Positions 8,168 to 15,429 of a DNA stretch of 64,000 nt are shown here, one piece after another. Both the position numbers and the translations under genes were made by a program. The stretch's first letter is position 1. Each line of letters opens with the position of its first letter. The notes below the pieces were generated by a model that ran no database searches, was not told the origin of the DNA, and saw only the letters and a list, made by a program, of their open reading frames with translations. Origin of the DNA: Hyphomicrobiales bacterium (lineage in GTDB: Bacteria > Pseudomonadota > Alphaproteobacteria > Rhizobiales > Ancalomicrobiaceae); NCBI GenBank assembly GCA_021286855.1, contig JAJTBO010000001.1:248001-312000 (forward strand), in the 5' to 3' direction.

Positions 8168-8866
8168 ATGTGTGGACGGTTCATGCTCACCGCCACGCCG
8201 GACGAGGTCCGCCGCCTCTTCGCACATGTCGATCATCCGAACTTCCCAACGCGCGACGACATTCGCCCGACCGAGCCGATCGGCGTCGTCGTCGTGGCGG
8301 AGGGCGAACGTCGCTTCCGGCTGGTGCGCTGGGGCTTCTGGCCGGCCTGGGTCAAGGATCCGCGCGACGTCTCGCTGTTGATCAACGCCCGCGCCGAGAC
8401 CGCGCTCGAAAAGCCGTCGTTCCGTGGCGCCATGCGACACGGCCGCTGCCTCGTGCCGGCCACCGGCTTCATCGAATGGCGGCGCGACGGGACGAAGAAG
8501 ACCCCGTTTCGCATCGTGCCGAGAGACGGCGGCCTCGTCGCCTTCGCCGGCCTGACCGAGACCTGGAGCTCGCCGGACGGCTCCGAGGTCGACACCGCCG
8601 CCATCCTCACCGTCGACGCGAACGCGATCGTCGGCGCGATCCACGACCGCATGCCGGCGGTGATCCCGCCCGACGCCTTCGCAGAATGGCTGAACCCGTC
8701 GACCGACGCGAAGCGGGCGGCCCGCCTGCTCGTCCCCGCGCCCGACGATCTCTTCGAGGCGCTGCCGCTCGCGCCGAAACCCGCGCCGCCGAAACCGGCC
8801 GCCGCGCCGGTCCGCCGCGCGCCGAAGATCGGCTCCGGCGGCGGCGGGCAGATGGATCTCTTCTGA
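8168..8866 (+). CDS. SOS-response-associated peptidase (SRAP; YedK/HMCES family)
   Basis: A 232-residue SRAP protein. Family members cross-link covalently to abasic sites in single-stranded DNA and protect them during replication. The protein starts MCGRF, so Cys2, which becomes the N-terminal nucleophile after Met removal, is in place. LINARAET gives the conserved Asn, ATGFIEW the Glu and IHDRMP the His of the active site. The ATG at 8168 is therefore certain. The C-terminus carries a Pro/Ala/Lys-rich tail (about 40 residues) beyond the core. No LexA-type box was recognised upstream. Confidence 0.93.
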   Translation: MCGRFMLTATPDEVRRLFAHVDHPNFPTRDDIRPTEPIGVVVVAEGERRFRLVRWGFWPAWVKDPRDVSLLINARAETALEKPSFRGAMRHGRCLVPATGFIEWRRDGTKKTPFRIVPRDGGLVAFAGLTETWSSPDGSEVDTAAILTVDANAIVGAIHDRMPAVIPPDAFAEWLNPSTDAKRAARLLVPAPDDLFEALPLAPKPAPPKPAAAPVRRAPKIGSGGGGQMDLF

Positions 8867-8992
8867 CGTGTTTCCTACTCGCGGCGACGTGACGGCGTGG
8901 GTCCGCGCATCGTTCGCGCTCGGCTTGCGGCCCCCCGCGCTCCCGTGTCATAGAACCCGGCAAATTCGTCACCTAAGTCGAAGGGCATTTCC

Positions 8993-9811
8993 ATGGCCGA
9001 CACCAAGGGCCTGATGGCCGGCAAGCGGGGCCTCGTGATGGGCGTCGCCAACAACCGCTCGATCGCCTGGGGCATCGCCAAGGCGCTGCGCGAAGCGGGC
9101 GCGGAACTGGCGCTGACCTATCAAGGCGAAGCGCTGAAGAAGCGCGTCGAGCCGCTCGCCGCCGAACTCGGCGGCATCGTCGTCGGCCATTGCGACGTCA
9201 CCGACCCGGCGACCATCGACGAAGTCTTCGCCGAGCTCGAGCGCGTCTGGGGCAAGATCGACTTCCTGGTCCACGCCATCGCCTTCTCCGACAAGGACGA
9301 GCTGACCGGCCGCTACGTCGACACCACCTCGGCCAATTTCGACAAGACGATGAACATCTCGGTCTATTCCTTCACGGCGATCGCCCAGCGCGCCGAGAAG
9401 CTGATGACCGAGGGCGGCTCGCTGCTGACGCTGACCTATTACGGCGCCGAGAAGGTGATGCCGCACTACAACGTCATGGGCGTCGCCAAGGCCGCCCTCG
9501 AGGCGTCGGTGCGCTATCTCGCCGTCGACCTCGGCGGCAAGGGCATCCGCGTCAACGCCATCTCCGCCGGCCCGATCAAGACGCTCGCCGCCTCCGGCAT
9601 CGGCGACTTCCGCTACATTCTGAAGTGGAACGAGTACAACGCGCCGCTGAAGCGCACCGTGACGATCGAAGAGGTCGGCTCGTCGGCGCTCTATCTCCTC
9701 TCCGACCTCGGCCGCGGCGTCTCCGGCGAGATCCACCATGTCGACAGTGGCTACCACGTCGTCGGCATGAAGGCGGTCGACGCGCCGGACATCTCCGTCG
9801 TCAAGGAGTGA
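8993..9811 (+). CDS. fabI: Enoyl-[acyl-carrier-protein] reductase (NADH)
   Basis: A 272-residue FabI, the last reductive step of each fatty-acid elongation cycle and the target of triclosan-type inhibitors. The cofactor motif GVANNRSIAWGIA (about residues 17-29) and the catalytic residues Tyr149, Tyr159 and Lys166 in TYYGAEKVMPHYNVMGVAK align with the E. coli enzyme's Y146/Y156/K163 pattern. Start at the ATG 8993. In many Rhizobiales fabI is followed by a phosphoglycerate-mutase-like gene and aroC. Here a two-gene unknown module separates fabI from that pair. Confidence 0.96.
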   Translation: MADTKGLMAGKRGLVMGVANNRSIAWGIAKALREAGAELALTYQGEALKKRVEPLAAELGGIVVGHCDVTDPATIDEVFAELERVWGKIDFLVHAIAFSDKDELTGRYVDTTSANFDKTMNISVYSFTAIAQRAEKLMTEGGSLLTLTYYGAEKVMPHYNVMGVAKAALEASVRYLAVDLGGKGIRVNAISAGPIKTLAASGIGDFRYILKWNEYNAPLKRTVTIEEVGSSALYLLSDLGRGVSGEIHHVDSGYHVVGMKAVDAPDISVVKE

Positions 9812-9977
9812 GCGGAGCCGACCCGGTCCGATGGAGAAAACTCTCGAGAGCGTCGCCGAGCGATCGGCGGCGCTCTCTTCGTTTCGGTATGGCGCGCTTT
9901 CGGGGATGAACCAGAAGTTGTTCTCCTCGCTCGAAACGGTGCGATGATAGCTTCGGCGGGCCGCCTTGAGACATCGG

Positions 9978-10784
9978 ATGTCGAGTGTCGGAAGTCGAGA
10001 AAGAGAGCGGGATCTCGAAAGGGAACTGCGCCGGGTCAGGTCCGAAATCCTCGGTCTTCGCGTCGAGATTTCTCTGCGTCGTTTCGTTCTCCTCGCGAGA
10101 AGATATGCCCCGTCGCAGCCGCGTGTCCCGGCGGGCAATCCCGACGGAGGTCGATGGACCGACGGGACGGGAAGGGGCGACGACGGGAGGGACGATCGGT
10201 CGAGCGATGGAGATCTCGTTCTGATCGGAGGGGGCGGGCGGCGGCGAGGGCCGTCGAGCGTTCTCATCGCGGGGCGCGAGGTCGAAGTCACCCCCGGACA
10301 AGCCGCACGCTTCGAAGTGATCCGCGCTCAGGCTGCGGCGGCCGAAGCTGCCGTTCGTGACGTCGATCCCCGATGGCGCGCGCCTGCCGGGCTCTATGAG
10401 ACTGTGGAGGGTGGTATCCGACAGGAAGAAGCTCGGCTCATGGCTGCGAACGCGCGGCTGATCGAGCTCGGAAATCCGCGTGTGATCAGTCGATCGTTTG
10501 CGATTTGCTTGACCGAAGAGGATCAAGTCGTCTCATGGCGAGAGGGTCGAGCGAGCGAAGATGTTTTCACGGTCTCCGCAGAATATTTCAGCAGTGTCCT
10601 CAGTCGAATGATGCGGGGAGCGGTAGAGATGTGTGGGCCTTCGACATACGATGGTCGGATATTCTTGAGAACAAATGGTACAATGATCGGGGTCAGAGAG
10701 AGTAAAATAAATGGCGTGACGATTGATTTGTATCGGTATGATGGGCACATGATTACTCCTTCCGGGAAGGTTCACCAGAAATGA
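9978..10784 (+). CDS. Unknown protein with VPAGxPxGGxWT motif; candidate toxin-type effector
   Basis: About 268 residues. The N-terminal third is Arg-rich and helical (RERERDLERELRRVR). Residues 47-61 read QPRVPAGNPDGGRWT. I recall this VPAGxPxGGxWT motif from alphaproteobacterial phage-portal-linked and polymorphic-toxin-like proteins, where it precedes variable C-terminal domains. The last 100 residues (SYDGR-type stretch, GVRESKINGVTIDLYRYDG) match no domain I know. The coding DNA in this C-terminal part is visibly less GC-rich than its neighbours. The stop overlaps the next start as ATGA. The start is uncertain (ATG 9978 chosen; TTG 9966 possible). A toxin role is inference from motif, length and coupling. 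Confidence 0.6.
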   Translation: MSSVGSRERERDLERELRRVRSEILGLRVEISLRRFVLLARRYAPSQPRVPAGNPDGGRWTDGTGRGDDGRDDRSSDGDLVLIGGGGRRRGPSSVLIAGREVEVTPGQAARFEVIRAQAAAAEAAVRDVDPRWRAPAGLYETVEGGIRQEEARLMAANARLIELGNPRVISRSFAICLTEEDQVVSWREGRASEDVFTVSAEYFSSVLSRMMRGAVEMCGPSTYDGRIFLRTNGTMIGVRESKINGVTIDLYRYDGHMITPSGKVHQK

Positions 10785-11176
10785 CCGTCGAAATGAAGAG
10801 TCCTGCGATCGGCGCGTCGGAATCGGCTTGGTTCGATCTCTTTCGCGACGAGGTCCACGACGATCGGGTCGGTTGGGGCTTGGCGGAGGTCGTGGGGGTC
10901 GGGCGGAGGAAATTCGGTCTCGCCGGGGACGACTTGATCGCCTTCGTGCGCCGAGCGGTGGCGGCGATGGTGGCCGAGGGCGCGCGCCCCCACCATTTCG
11001 GCCCGTCCGATCGCGGCTTCTGTTCGCCGCCCCACGAGGACGGCCCTGTCCATTACGGCGGCGACACGCCCGATGAGATCGTCGAGGGCGTGGTCGCGAC
11101 CTGGGTGGCCGAGGGAATGAAGGATCTTCTCTGGGGCGACTTCCGGTTCTCGCTGCCCGAGGCCTGGGAGGGGTGA
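10781..11176 (+). CDS. Small acidic protein coupled to the preceding gene; candidate immunity protein
   Basis: A 131-residue acidic soluble protein (many Asp/Glu; WFDLFRDEVHDDRVGW, GGDTPDEIVEGVVATWV, DFRFSLPEAW). No signal peptide or membrane helix. Its ATG overlaps the stop of the preceding gene (ATGA at 10781-10784), so the two are almost certainly co-translated. Size, acidity and coupling are what one expects of an immunity protein for a toxin-like partner, but no known immunity family is recognised. Confidence 0.6.
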   Translation: MTVEMKSPAIGASESAWFDLFRDEVHDDRVGWGLAEVVGVGRRKFGLAGDDLIAFVRRAVAAMVAEGARPHHFGPSDRGFCSPPHEDGPVHYGGDTPDEIVEGVVATWVAEGMKDLLWGDFRFSLPEAWEG

Positions 11177-11289
11177 GGCTGCGCGCCGATCCCATCTCGC
11201 GAGATCCGCCCGCCCGCGCCGCCCATCGCCGTTGAGATCGTCACACGCTCGCGCTACATCCCTCTCGCAGACGCGAGACGAGGCCGCCG

Positions 11290-11883
11290 GTGACCCGAAC
11301 CATCTTCCACATCCGCCACGGCCAGACCGACTGGAACCTCGCAGGCCGCCTCCAGGGCTCGCAGGACATCCCCCTGAACGCCACCGGCCGCGCCCAGGCC
11401 GACGCCAACGGCGTCGCGCTCGCCCGGGCCTTCGCCACCGAGGGTCTCGATCCCGCCGGCTTCGCCTTCGTCGCGAGCCCGCTCGGCCGGACGCGCGAGA
11501 CCATGCGCCGCGTCCGCGCGGGCCTCGGCCTCGATCCGGAGGCCTTCGAGGTCGTCCACGATCTGCGCGAGGTCTCCTTCGGCGCCTATGAAGGCAAGAC
11601 CTACGACGACATCGCTCGCGAGGCGCCGGCCGACTACGACGAGATCGTCCGCGACAAGTGGCGTTTCCTGCCGCCCGAGGGCGAGAGCTACGTCATGCTC
11701 GCCGATCGCCTCGCCGGTTGGCTGGCGACCACGACGGGCGACCTGGTGATCGTCTCGCACGGCGGTTGTTTCCGGGCGCTGCGTTCGGTGATCGAGGGGC
11801 TCGACGACCCCGAACTCGCTCATCTCTTGGTGCCGCAGGATCGCATTTTCGTGTGGCGAGACCGTCACGGCTCGTGGTTATGA
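11290..11883 (+). CDS. Histidine phosphatase (phosphoglycerate mutase-like)
   Basis: A 197-residue protein of the histidine-phosphatase branch-1 superfamily. The RHG motif (FHIRHGQTDWN, His10) is the phospho-acceptor, VSFGAYEG carries the acid/base glutamate, and IVSHGG supplies the second catalytic histidine. The start is GTG at 11290, giving the expected short N-terminus before the first strand. In Rhizobiales such a gene commonly lies between fabI and aroC. The substrate is not determinable. Confidence 0.88.
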   Translation: MTRTIFHIRHGQTDWNLAGRLQGSQDIPLNATGRAQADANGVALARAFATEGLDPAGFAFVASPLGRTRETMRRVRAGLGLDPEAFEVVHDLREVSFGAYEGKTYDDIAREAPADYDEIVRDKWRFLPPEGESYVMLADRLAGWLATTTGDLVIVSHGGCFRALRSVIEGLDDPELAHLLVPQDRIFVWRDRHGSWL

Positions 11884-11973
11884 TGGATCCATGAGATCCC
11901 GCCGCGCCCCGCGACGGGATCTTCGCGTGACGGCCCCGCGCGAAGGGCTGCGCCGGATGGAGAGATCGGGTCC

Positions 11974-12795
11974 ATGTGTACGCTCGAGGGATGCGGAAGC
12001 CACGCTGACATGCCGCCGCTGGTGGTGCCGGAAGCCGATCGTCGCGCCTTTCTGAAGGGGCTCGCCGGACTGCCGATCGCCGCCATTCTCGCCGACCCGG
12101 CGCTCGCGCAGGTCGCCGGCGGCGGGGTCGAGATGATCTCGATCCCGGTCGAGGGCGGCCATGCGCTCTCCGCCGCGATCGCTTATCCGAAGGCCGAGAA
12201 GGCCCCGGCGCTGGTCATCATCCACGAGTGGTGGGGCCTCAACGATCAGATCAAGACGGTCGCCACCGAATTCGCCGCGCAGGGCTATCTGGTGATCGCC
12301 GTCGATCTCTACGGCAAGGTCGCCAAGGACGCCGCCGAGGCCAAGACGCTGATGTCCGGCCTCGATCCGCGCCTCGCCACCGCCCAGATGGTCGCCGCCG
12401 TCGGGTTCGCGCGCGGCCACGCCCGCTCGACCGGCAAGGTCGGAACCTGCGGCTGGTGCTTCGGCGGCGGCTGGTCGCTCAACGCCTCGCTGGCGACGCC
12501 GGTCGACGCCACCGTGATCTATTACGGCAACGTCAAGAAGACCGCCGATCAGTTGAAGGGCCTGAAGGGGCCGGTGCTCGGCCACTTCGCCACTCAGGAC
12601 AAGTCGATCGACGCCGCCATGGTCGCCGGCTTCGAACAGTCGATGAAGGAGGCCGGCCTTTCCGATCGCCTGACCGTCTACTGGTACGACGCCGATCACG
12701 CCTTCGCCAATCCGACCGGCGCGCGTTGGGACGCCGAGGATGCGGCGCTGGCCTGGGACCGCACCCTGCTGTTCCTGAAGAAGACCCTCGGCTGA
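11974..12795 (+). CDS. Dienelactone hydrolase-family protein with Tat-like leader
   Basis: A 273-residue alpha/beta hydrolase of the dienelactone hydrolase family. Cys162 in GWCFGG is the nucleophile, Glu85 lies in the family motif HEWWGLN, and WYDADHAFAN holds the catalytic His. Residues 22-30 (DRRAFLKGL) followed by a hydrophobic stretch ending ADPALA-Q resemble a twin-arginine signal, so the enzyme is probably periplasmic. A short Cys-containing N-terminus (MCTLEGCGSH) precedes it. Reaction: hydrolysis of lactones or related esters; the true substrate is unknown. Confidence 0.85.
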   Translation: MCTLEGCGSHADMPPLVVPEADRRAFLKGLAGLPIAAILADPALAQVAGGGVEMISIPVEGGHALSAAIAYPKAEKAPALVIIHEWWGLNDQIKTVATEFAAQGYLVIAVDLYGKVAKDAAEAKTLMSGLDPRLATAQMVAAVGFARGHARSTGKVGTCGWCFGGGWSLNASLATPVDATVIYYGNVKKTADQLKGLKGPVLGHFATQDKSIDAAMVAGFEQSMKEAGLSDRLTVYWYDADHAFANPTGARWDAEDAALAWDRTLLFLKKTLG

Positions 12796-13222
12796 CGGGG
12801 CGGGGCGCCGCCCTCGGCGCCGCCCTCGGTGCCGGACTGTTCGAAGGCGCCGAGGGTTGGAGACGCCGCCTCCGCATGGAGGTCTCCGCATATTTCCGAA
12901 GACCTGCGGATCGATGTCCGTGCGCGATCCTTCGAGATGCGCCTGTGGCGCTCCTCGGGATGAGGCGCTGGAGATTGCCGCGGCAAAGACAGACGCCTCA
13001 TACCGCGGCAGAAACAAACGCCTCATGGTGAGGAGGCTCGCCCATGGGCGAGCCGTCTCGAACCATTGCGCACCATCCGAGCCACCGCCATCGCGCACCA
13101 TCCGAGCCTCAACCCACCGCGCGCGCCCCTCCGAGCCTCGACCCCTCGCCGCGGACGCGGCCGCCGTTTGACCGACCCGGCGCGATCCCCTAGACGGAGA
13201 GCTCGTTAAGGGGACCGCCTCC
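12796..13222. other. 427-bp intergenic region before aroC
   Basis: No convincing gene here. The region contains the palindromic repeat copy at 12921-13074 and, just after it, degenerate tandem copies of a GCGCACCATCCGAGCC-like unit (around 13068-13140). The last 60 bases before aroC presumably hold its promoter. Confidence 0.5.
12921..13074. repeat. Palindromic intergenic repeat, copy 1 (divergent core)
   Basis: The right arm (13018-13074) reads CGCCTCATGGTGAGGAGG, then an internal hairpin (GGCTCGCCCATGGGCGAGCC) and TCTCGAACCAT followed by GCGCACC. The left arm (12921-12967) is the approximate inverse, with mismatches. The core between the arms differs from copies 2 and 3 and contains an extra GACGCCTCA half-element (12992-13000). 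It belongs to the same family as the repeats at 24305 and 39375. Confidence 0.8.
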
Positions 13223-14326
13223 ATGTCGCACAACACCTTCGGCCATCTCTTCCGCGTCACCACCTGGGGCGAGAGCCACGGCCCCGCCATCGGTGCGGTG
13301 ATCGACGGCTGCCCGCCCGGCGTGCGCCTCGATCTCGAGGCCGTCCAGGCGGAGTGCGACCGGCGCAAGCCCGGCACCTCGAAGTTCGTCACCCAGCGCC
13401 GCGAGGAAGATCGCGTCGAGGTGCTCTCCGGCGTCTTCGAGGACGACGGGACCGATGGCCTCAGGACCACCGGCACGCCGATCTCCCTGATGATCCGCAA
13501 CACCGACCAGCGCTCGAAGGACTACGGCGAGATCCGCGACAAGTATCGTCCGGGCCACGCCGACTTCGCCTACGACGCCAAATACGGCATCCGCGACTAT
13601 CGCGGCGGCGGTCGCTCCTCGGCGCGCGAAACGGCGAGCCGCGTCGCCGCCGGCGCGGTGGCGAAGCAGGTGCTGAACGCCCTCGTTCCCGGCGGCGTGA
13701 CCATCCGCGCCGCCCTCGTCCAGATCGGCCGCGAGGCGATCGACCGGGCCAATTGGGACTGGGCGCAGGTCGGCGAGAACCCGTTCTTCTCGCCCGACGC
13801 CGACAGCGTCGCCCGCTTCGAGGACTATCTCGAAGGCATCCGCAAGGCCGGCTCCTCGATCGGCGCGATCCTCGAGGTGGTCGCCGAGGGCGTGCCGGCC
13901 GGCTGGGGCGCGCCGCTCTACGGCAAGCTCGATCAGGACCTCTGCTCGGCGCTGATGTCGATCAACGCCGTCAAGGGCGTCGAGATCGGCGCGGGCTTCG
14001 AGGCGGCCGAGCTGACCGGCGAGGAGAACGCCGACGAGATTCGCTCCGGCGACGACGGTCCGATCTTCCAGTCGAACAACGCCGGCGGCATCCTCGGCGG
14101 CATCTCGTCCGGTCAGCCGATCGTCGCGCGTCTGGCGGTCAAGCCGACCTCGTCGATCCTGACGCCGCGCAAGACCGTCGACCGCGCCGGCCACGACGTC
14201 GATCTGATCACCAAGGGCCGCCACGACCCCTGCGTCGGCATCCGCGCCGTGCCGGTGGTCGAGGCGATGGCGGCGATCACGCTGGCCGACCACGCGCTGA
14301 GGCATCGCGGCCAGACCGGGCGGTGA
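13223..14326 (+). CDS. aroC: Chorismate synthase
   Basis: A 367-residue AroC, which converts EPSP to chorismate, the last common step of aromatic amino-acid synthesis, using reduced FMN. Signature 1 ([10 protein letters not shown], residues 15-24), the [11 protein letters not shown] signature 2 and the C-terminal RHDPC motif are all present. Full length, ATG start with a GGGGA element upstream. Monocistronic here; flanked by a repeat region upstream and a convergent dehydrogenase gene downstream. Confidence 0.97.
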   Translation: MSHNTFGHLFRVTTWGESHGPAIGAVIDGCPPGVRLDLEAVQAECDRRKPGTSKFVTQRREEDRVEVLSGVFEDDGTDGLRTTGTPISLMIRNTDQRSKDYGEIRDKYRPGHADFAYDAKYGIRDYRGGGRSSARETASRVAAGAVAKQVLNALVPGGVTIRAALVQIGREAIDRANWDWAQVGENPFFSPDADSVARFEDYLEGIRKAGSSIGAILEVVAEGVPAGWGAPLYGKLDQDLCSALMSINAVKGVEIGAGFEAAELTGEENADEIRSGDDGPIFQSNNAGGILGGISSGQPIVARLAVKPTSSILTPRKTVDRAGHDVDLITKGRHDPCVGIRAVPVVEAMAAITLADHALRHRGQTGR

Positions 14327-14354
14327 GATCGACCGCCGGCGATCGGACCGAGGC

Positions 14355-15245
14355 TCACCTCCGACCGTCGCGAGCGGCGCTCCGATAGACCTCGATGAGC
14401 GCGGAATCGTCCGCGTCGGCGAGGCCGAGCTCGTCGATCGCCACCCGGAACGCGTCCCGCGCCCGATCGGCGAGTGGCGTTTCGAGGCCGGCCCGCGCCG
14501 CGACCTTCGCGGCGATGCCGATGTCCTTGGCGAGGATGTGGGCGGCGGCGTGCACCGTCTCGTCCGCGGCGACGACCCGTCCGATCCGCGTGCGGACCAT
14601 GAAACTGTCGCCGGAACTGGCGCTGACCACGTCGTAGACGATGCGAGGGTCGAGCCCGAGCCGGTCGGCCAGAGCCATCCCCTCGCAGGCCGCGACGAGA
14701 TTGGCCGCCGCGATCATGTTGTTGACGATCTTCGCCTTCGATCCGTCGCCGACCGCCTCGCCGACGGCGACGACCCGAGCGGCCATGGCCGCGAACACGT
14801 CCTCGAGCCGCGTCCGCGTCGCCGCCGATCCGCCGACCATCACCGACATCGAGCCGTCGCGCGCCCGCGCGGGGCCGCCCGAAATCGGCGCGTCGACCAC
14901 TTCGAGGCCGGCCTCCGCCAGCCGCCGCCCGAACTCGGCCGCGTCGGCCGGGTCGATCGTGCTCGACACCACGACGATCCCGCCGGGCGTCATGCCCGCG
15001 ACGACGCCGTCGGAGCCGAACAGAACCTCCTCCGTCTGCGCCGCGTCGACGACGAGCGTGATCACGGCCTCGGCGACCTGCGCGACCTCGGCCGGGCTCC
15101 GATGGACGTGCGCCCCGGCCGCGCGCGCCGCCGCATCGGCCTCCGGGCGAAGGTCGCGGGTGTGCAGTTCGTAGCCGCGCTCGACCAACCGCGCCGTCAC
15201 GGCGAACCCCATCAGGCCGGTGCCGATCACCCCGATCGCACGCAT
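14355..15245 (-). CDS. NAD(P)-dependent oxidoreductase, 3-hydroxyisobutyrate dehydrogenase family
   Basis: A 296-residue beta-hydroxyacid dehydrogenase. The N-terminal Rossmann motif GVIGTGLMGFAV (residues 4-15), the substrate loop SGGPARARDGSMSVMVGG and the catalytic lysine in KIVNNMI are characteristic. Family members oxidise 3-hydroxyisobutyrate, tartronate semialdehyde, glyoxylate derivatives and similar, and the exact substrate cannot be assigned. The ATG at 15245 has a GGAGG element a few bases upstream and starts right at the Rossmann fold, so the longer in-frame extension is rejected. Confidence 0.87.
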   Translation of the reverse strand: MRAIGVIGTGLMGFAVTARLVERGYELHTRDLRPEADAAARAAGAHVHRSPAEVAQVAEAVITLVVDAAQTEEVLFGSDGVVAGMTPGGIVVVSSTIDPADAAEFGRRLAEAGLEVVDAPISGGPARARDGSMSVMVGGSAATRTRLEDVFAAMAARVVAVGEAVGDGSKAKIVNNMIAAANLVAACEGMALADRLGLDPRIVYDVVSASSGDSFMVRTRIGRVVAADETVHAAAHILAKDIGIAAKVAARAGLETPLADRARDAFRVAIDELGLADADDSALIEVYRSAARDGRR

Positions 15246-15300
15246 GTCGCCTCCCTCCCGGTTCTGCTTTTCCTTCGTTGGCGCGACGATATCAGAAGGC

Positions 15301-15319
15301 CGGACGGTTCGAACGTCCG
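15301..15319. promoter_or_regulatory. Inverted repeat CGGACG-N7-CGTCCG upstream of the RibB gene
   Basis: A perfect 6-bp stem around GTTCGAA in the 184-bp space between the divergent dehydrogenase and HTH-RibB genes. It could be an operator for either gene. The conserved FMN-riboswitch pattern was looked for here and not seen. Confidence 0.35.
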
Positions 15320-15429
15320 TCCAGCCGGCGTTCTCCGCTCTCGGCGTGGTCGGCGATCGTTCCTTCCGCACGAAAGATCTCCATACTTTTCATTGCTACT
15401 GAAATCCTCTCGCGCTATTCATTCCGGCC

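Noticed and set aside
9985..10360. Alternative frames (79 and 138 codons) within the start of the candidate toxin gene
   Set aside because: They lack a ribosome site and carry Arg/Ser-rich shadow composition; the 268-residue frame is the only one coupled to the next gene.
12921..13074. CRISPR-like repeat structure
   Set aside because: Copies are 10 kb or more apart and themselves palindromic; no spacer array and no cas genes.
11878..13503. A 541-codon minus-strand frame overlapping the dienelactone hydrolase and aroC
   Set aside because: No family motif, atypical composition, and it crosses the intergenic repeat.
15246..15429. FMN riboswitch upstream of ribB
   Set aside because: The conserved RFN-element segments were not found; only a small inverted repeat is present.
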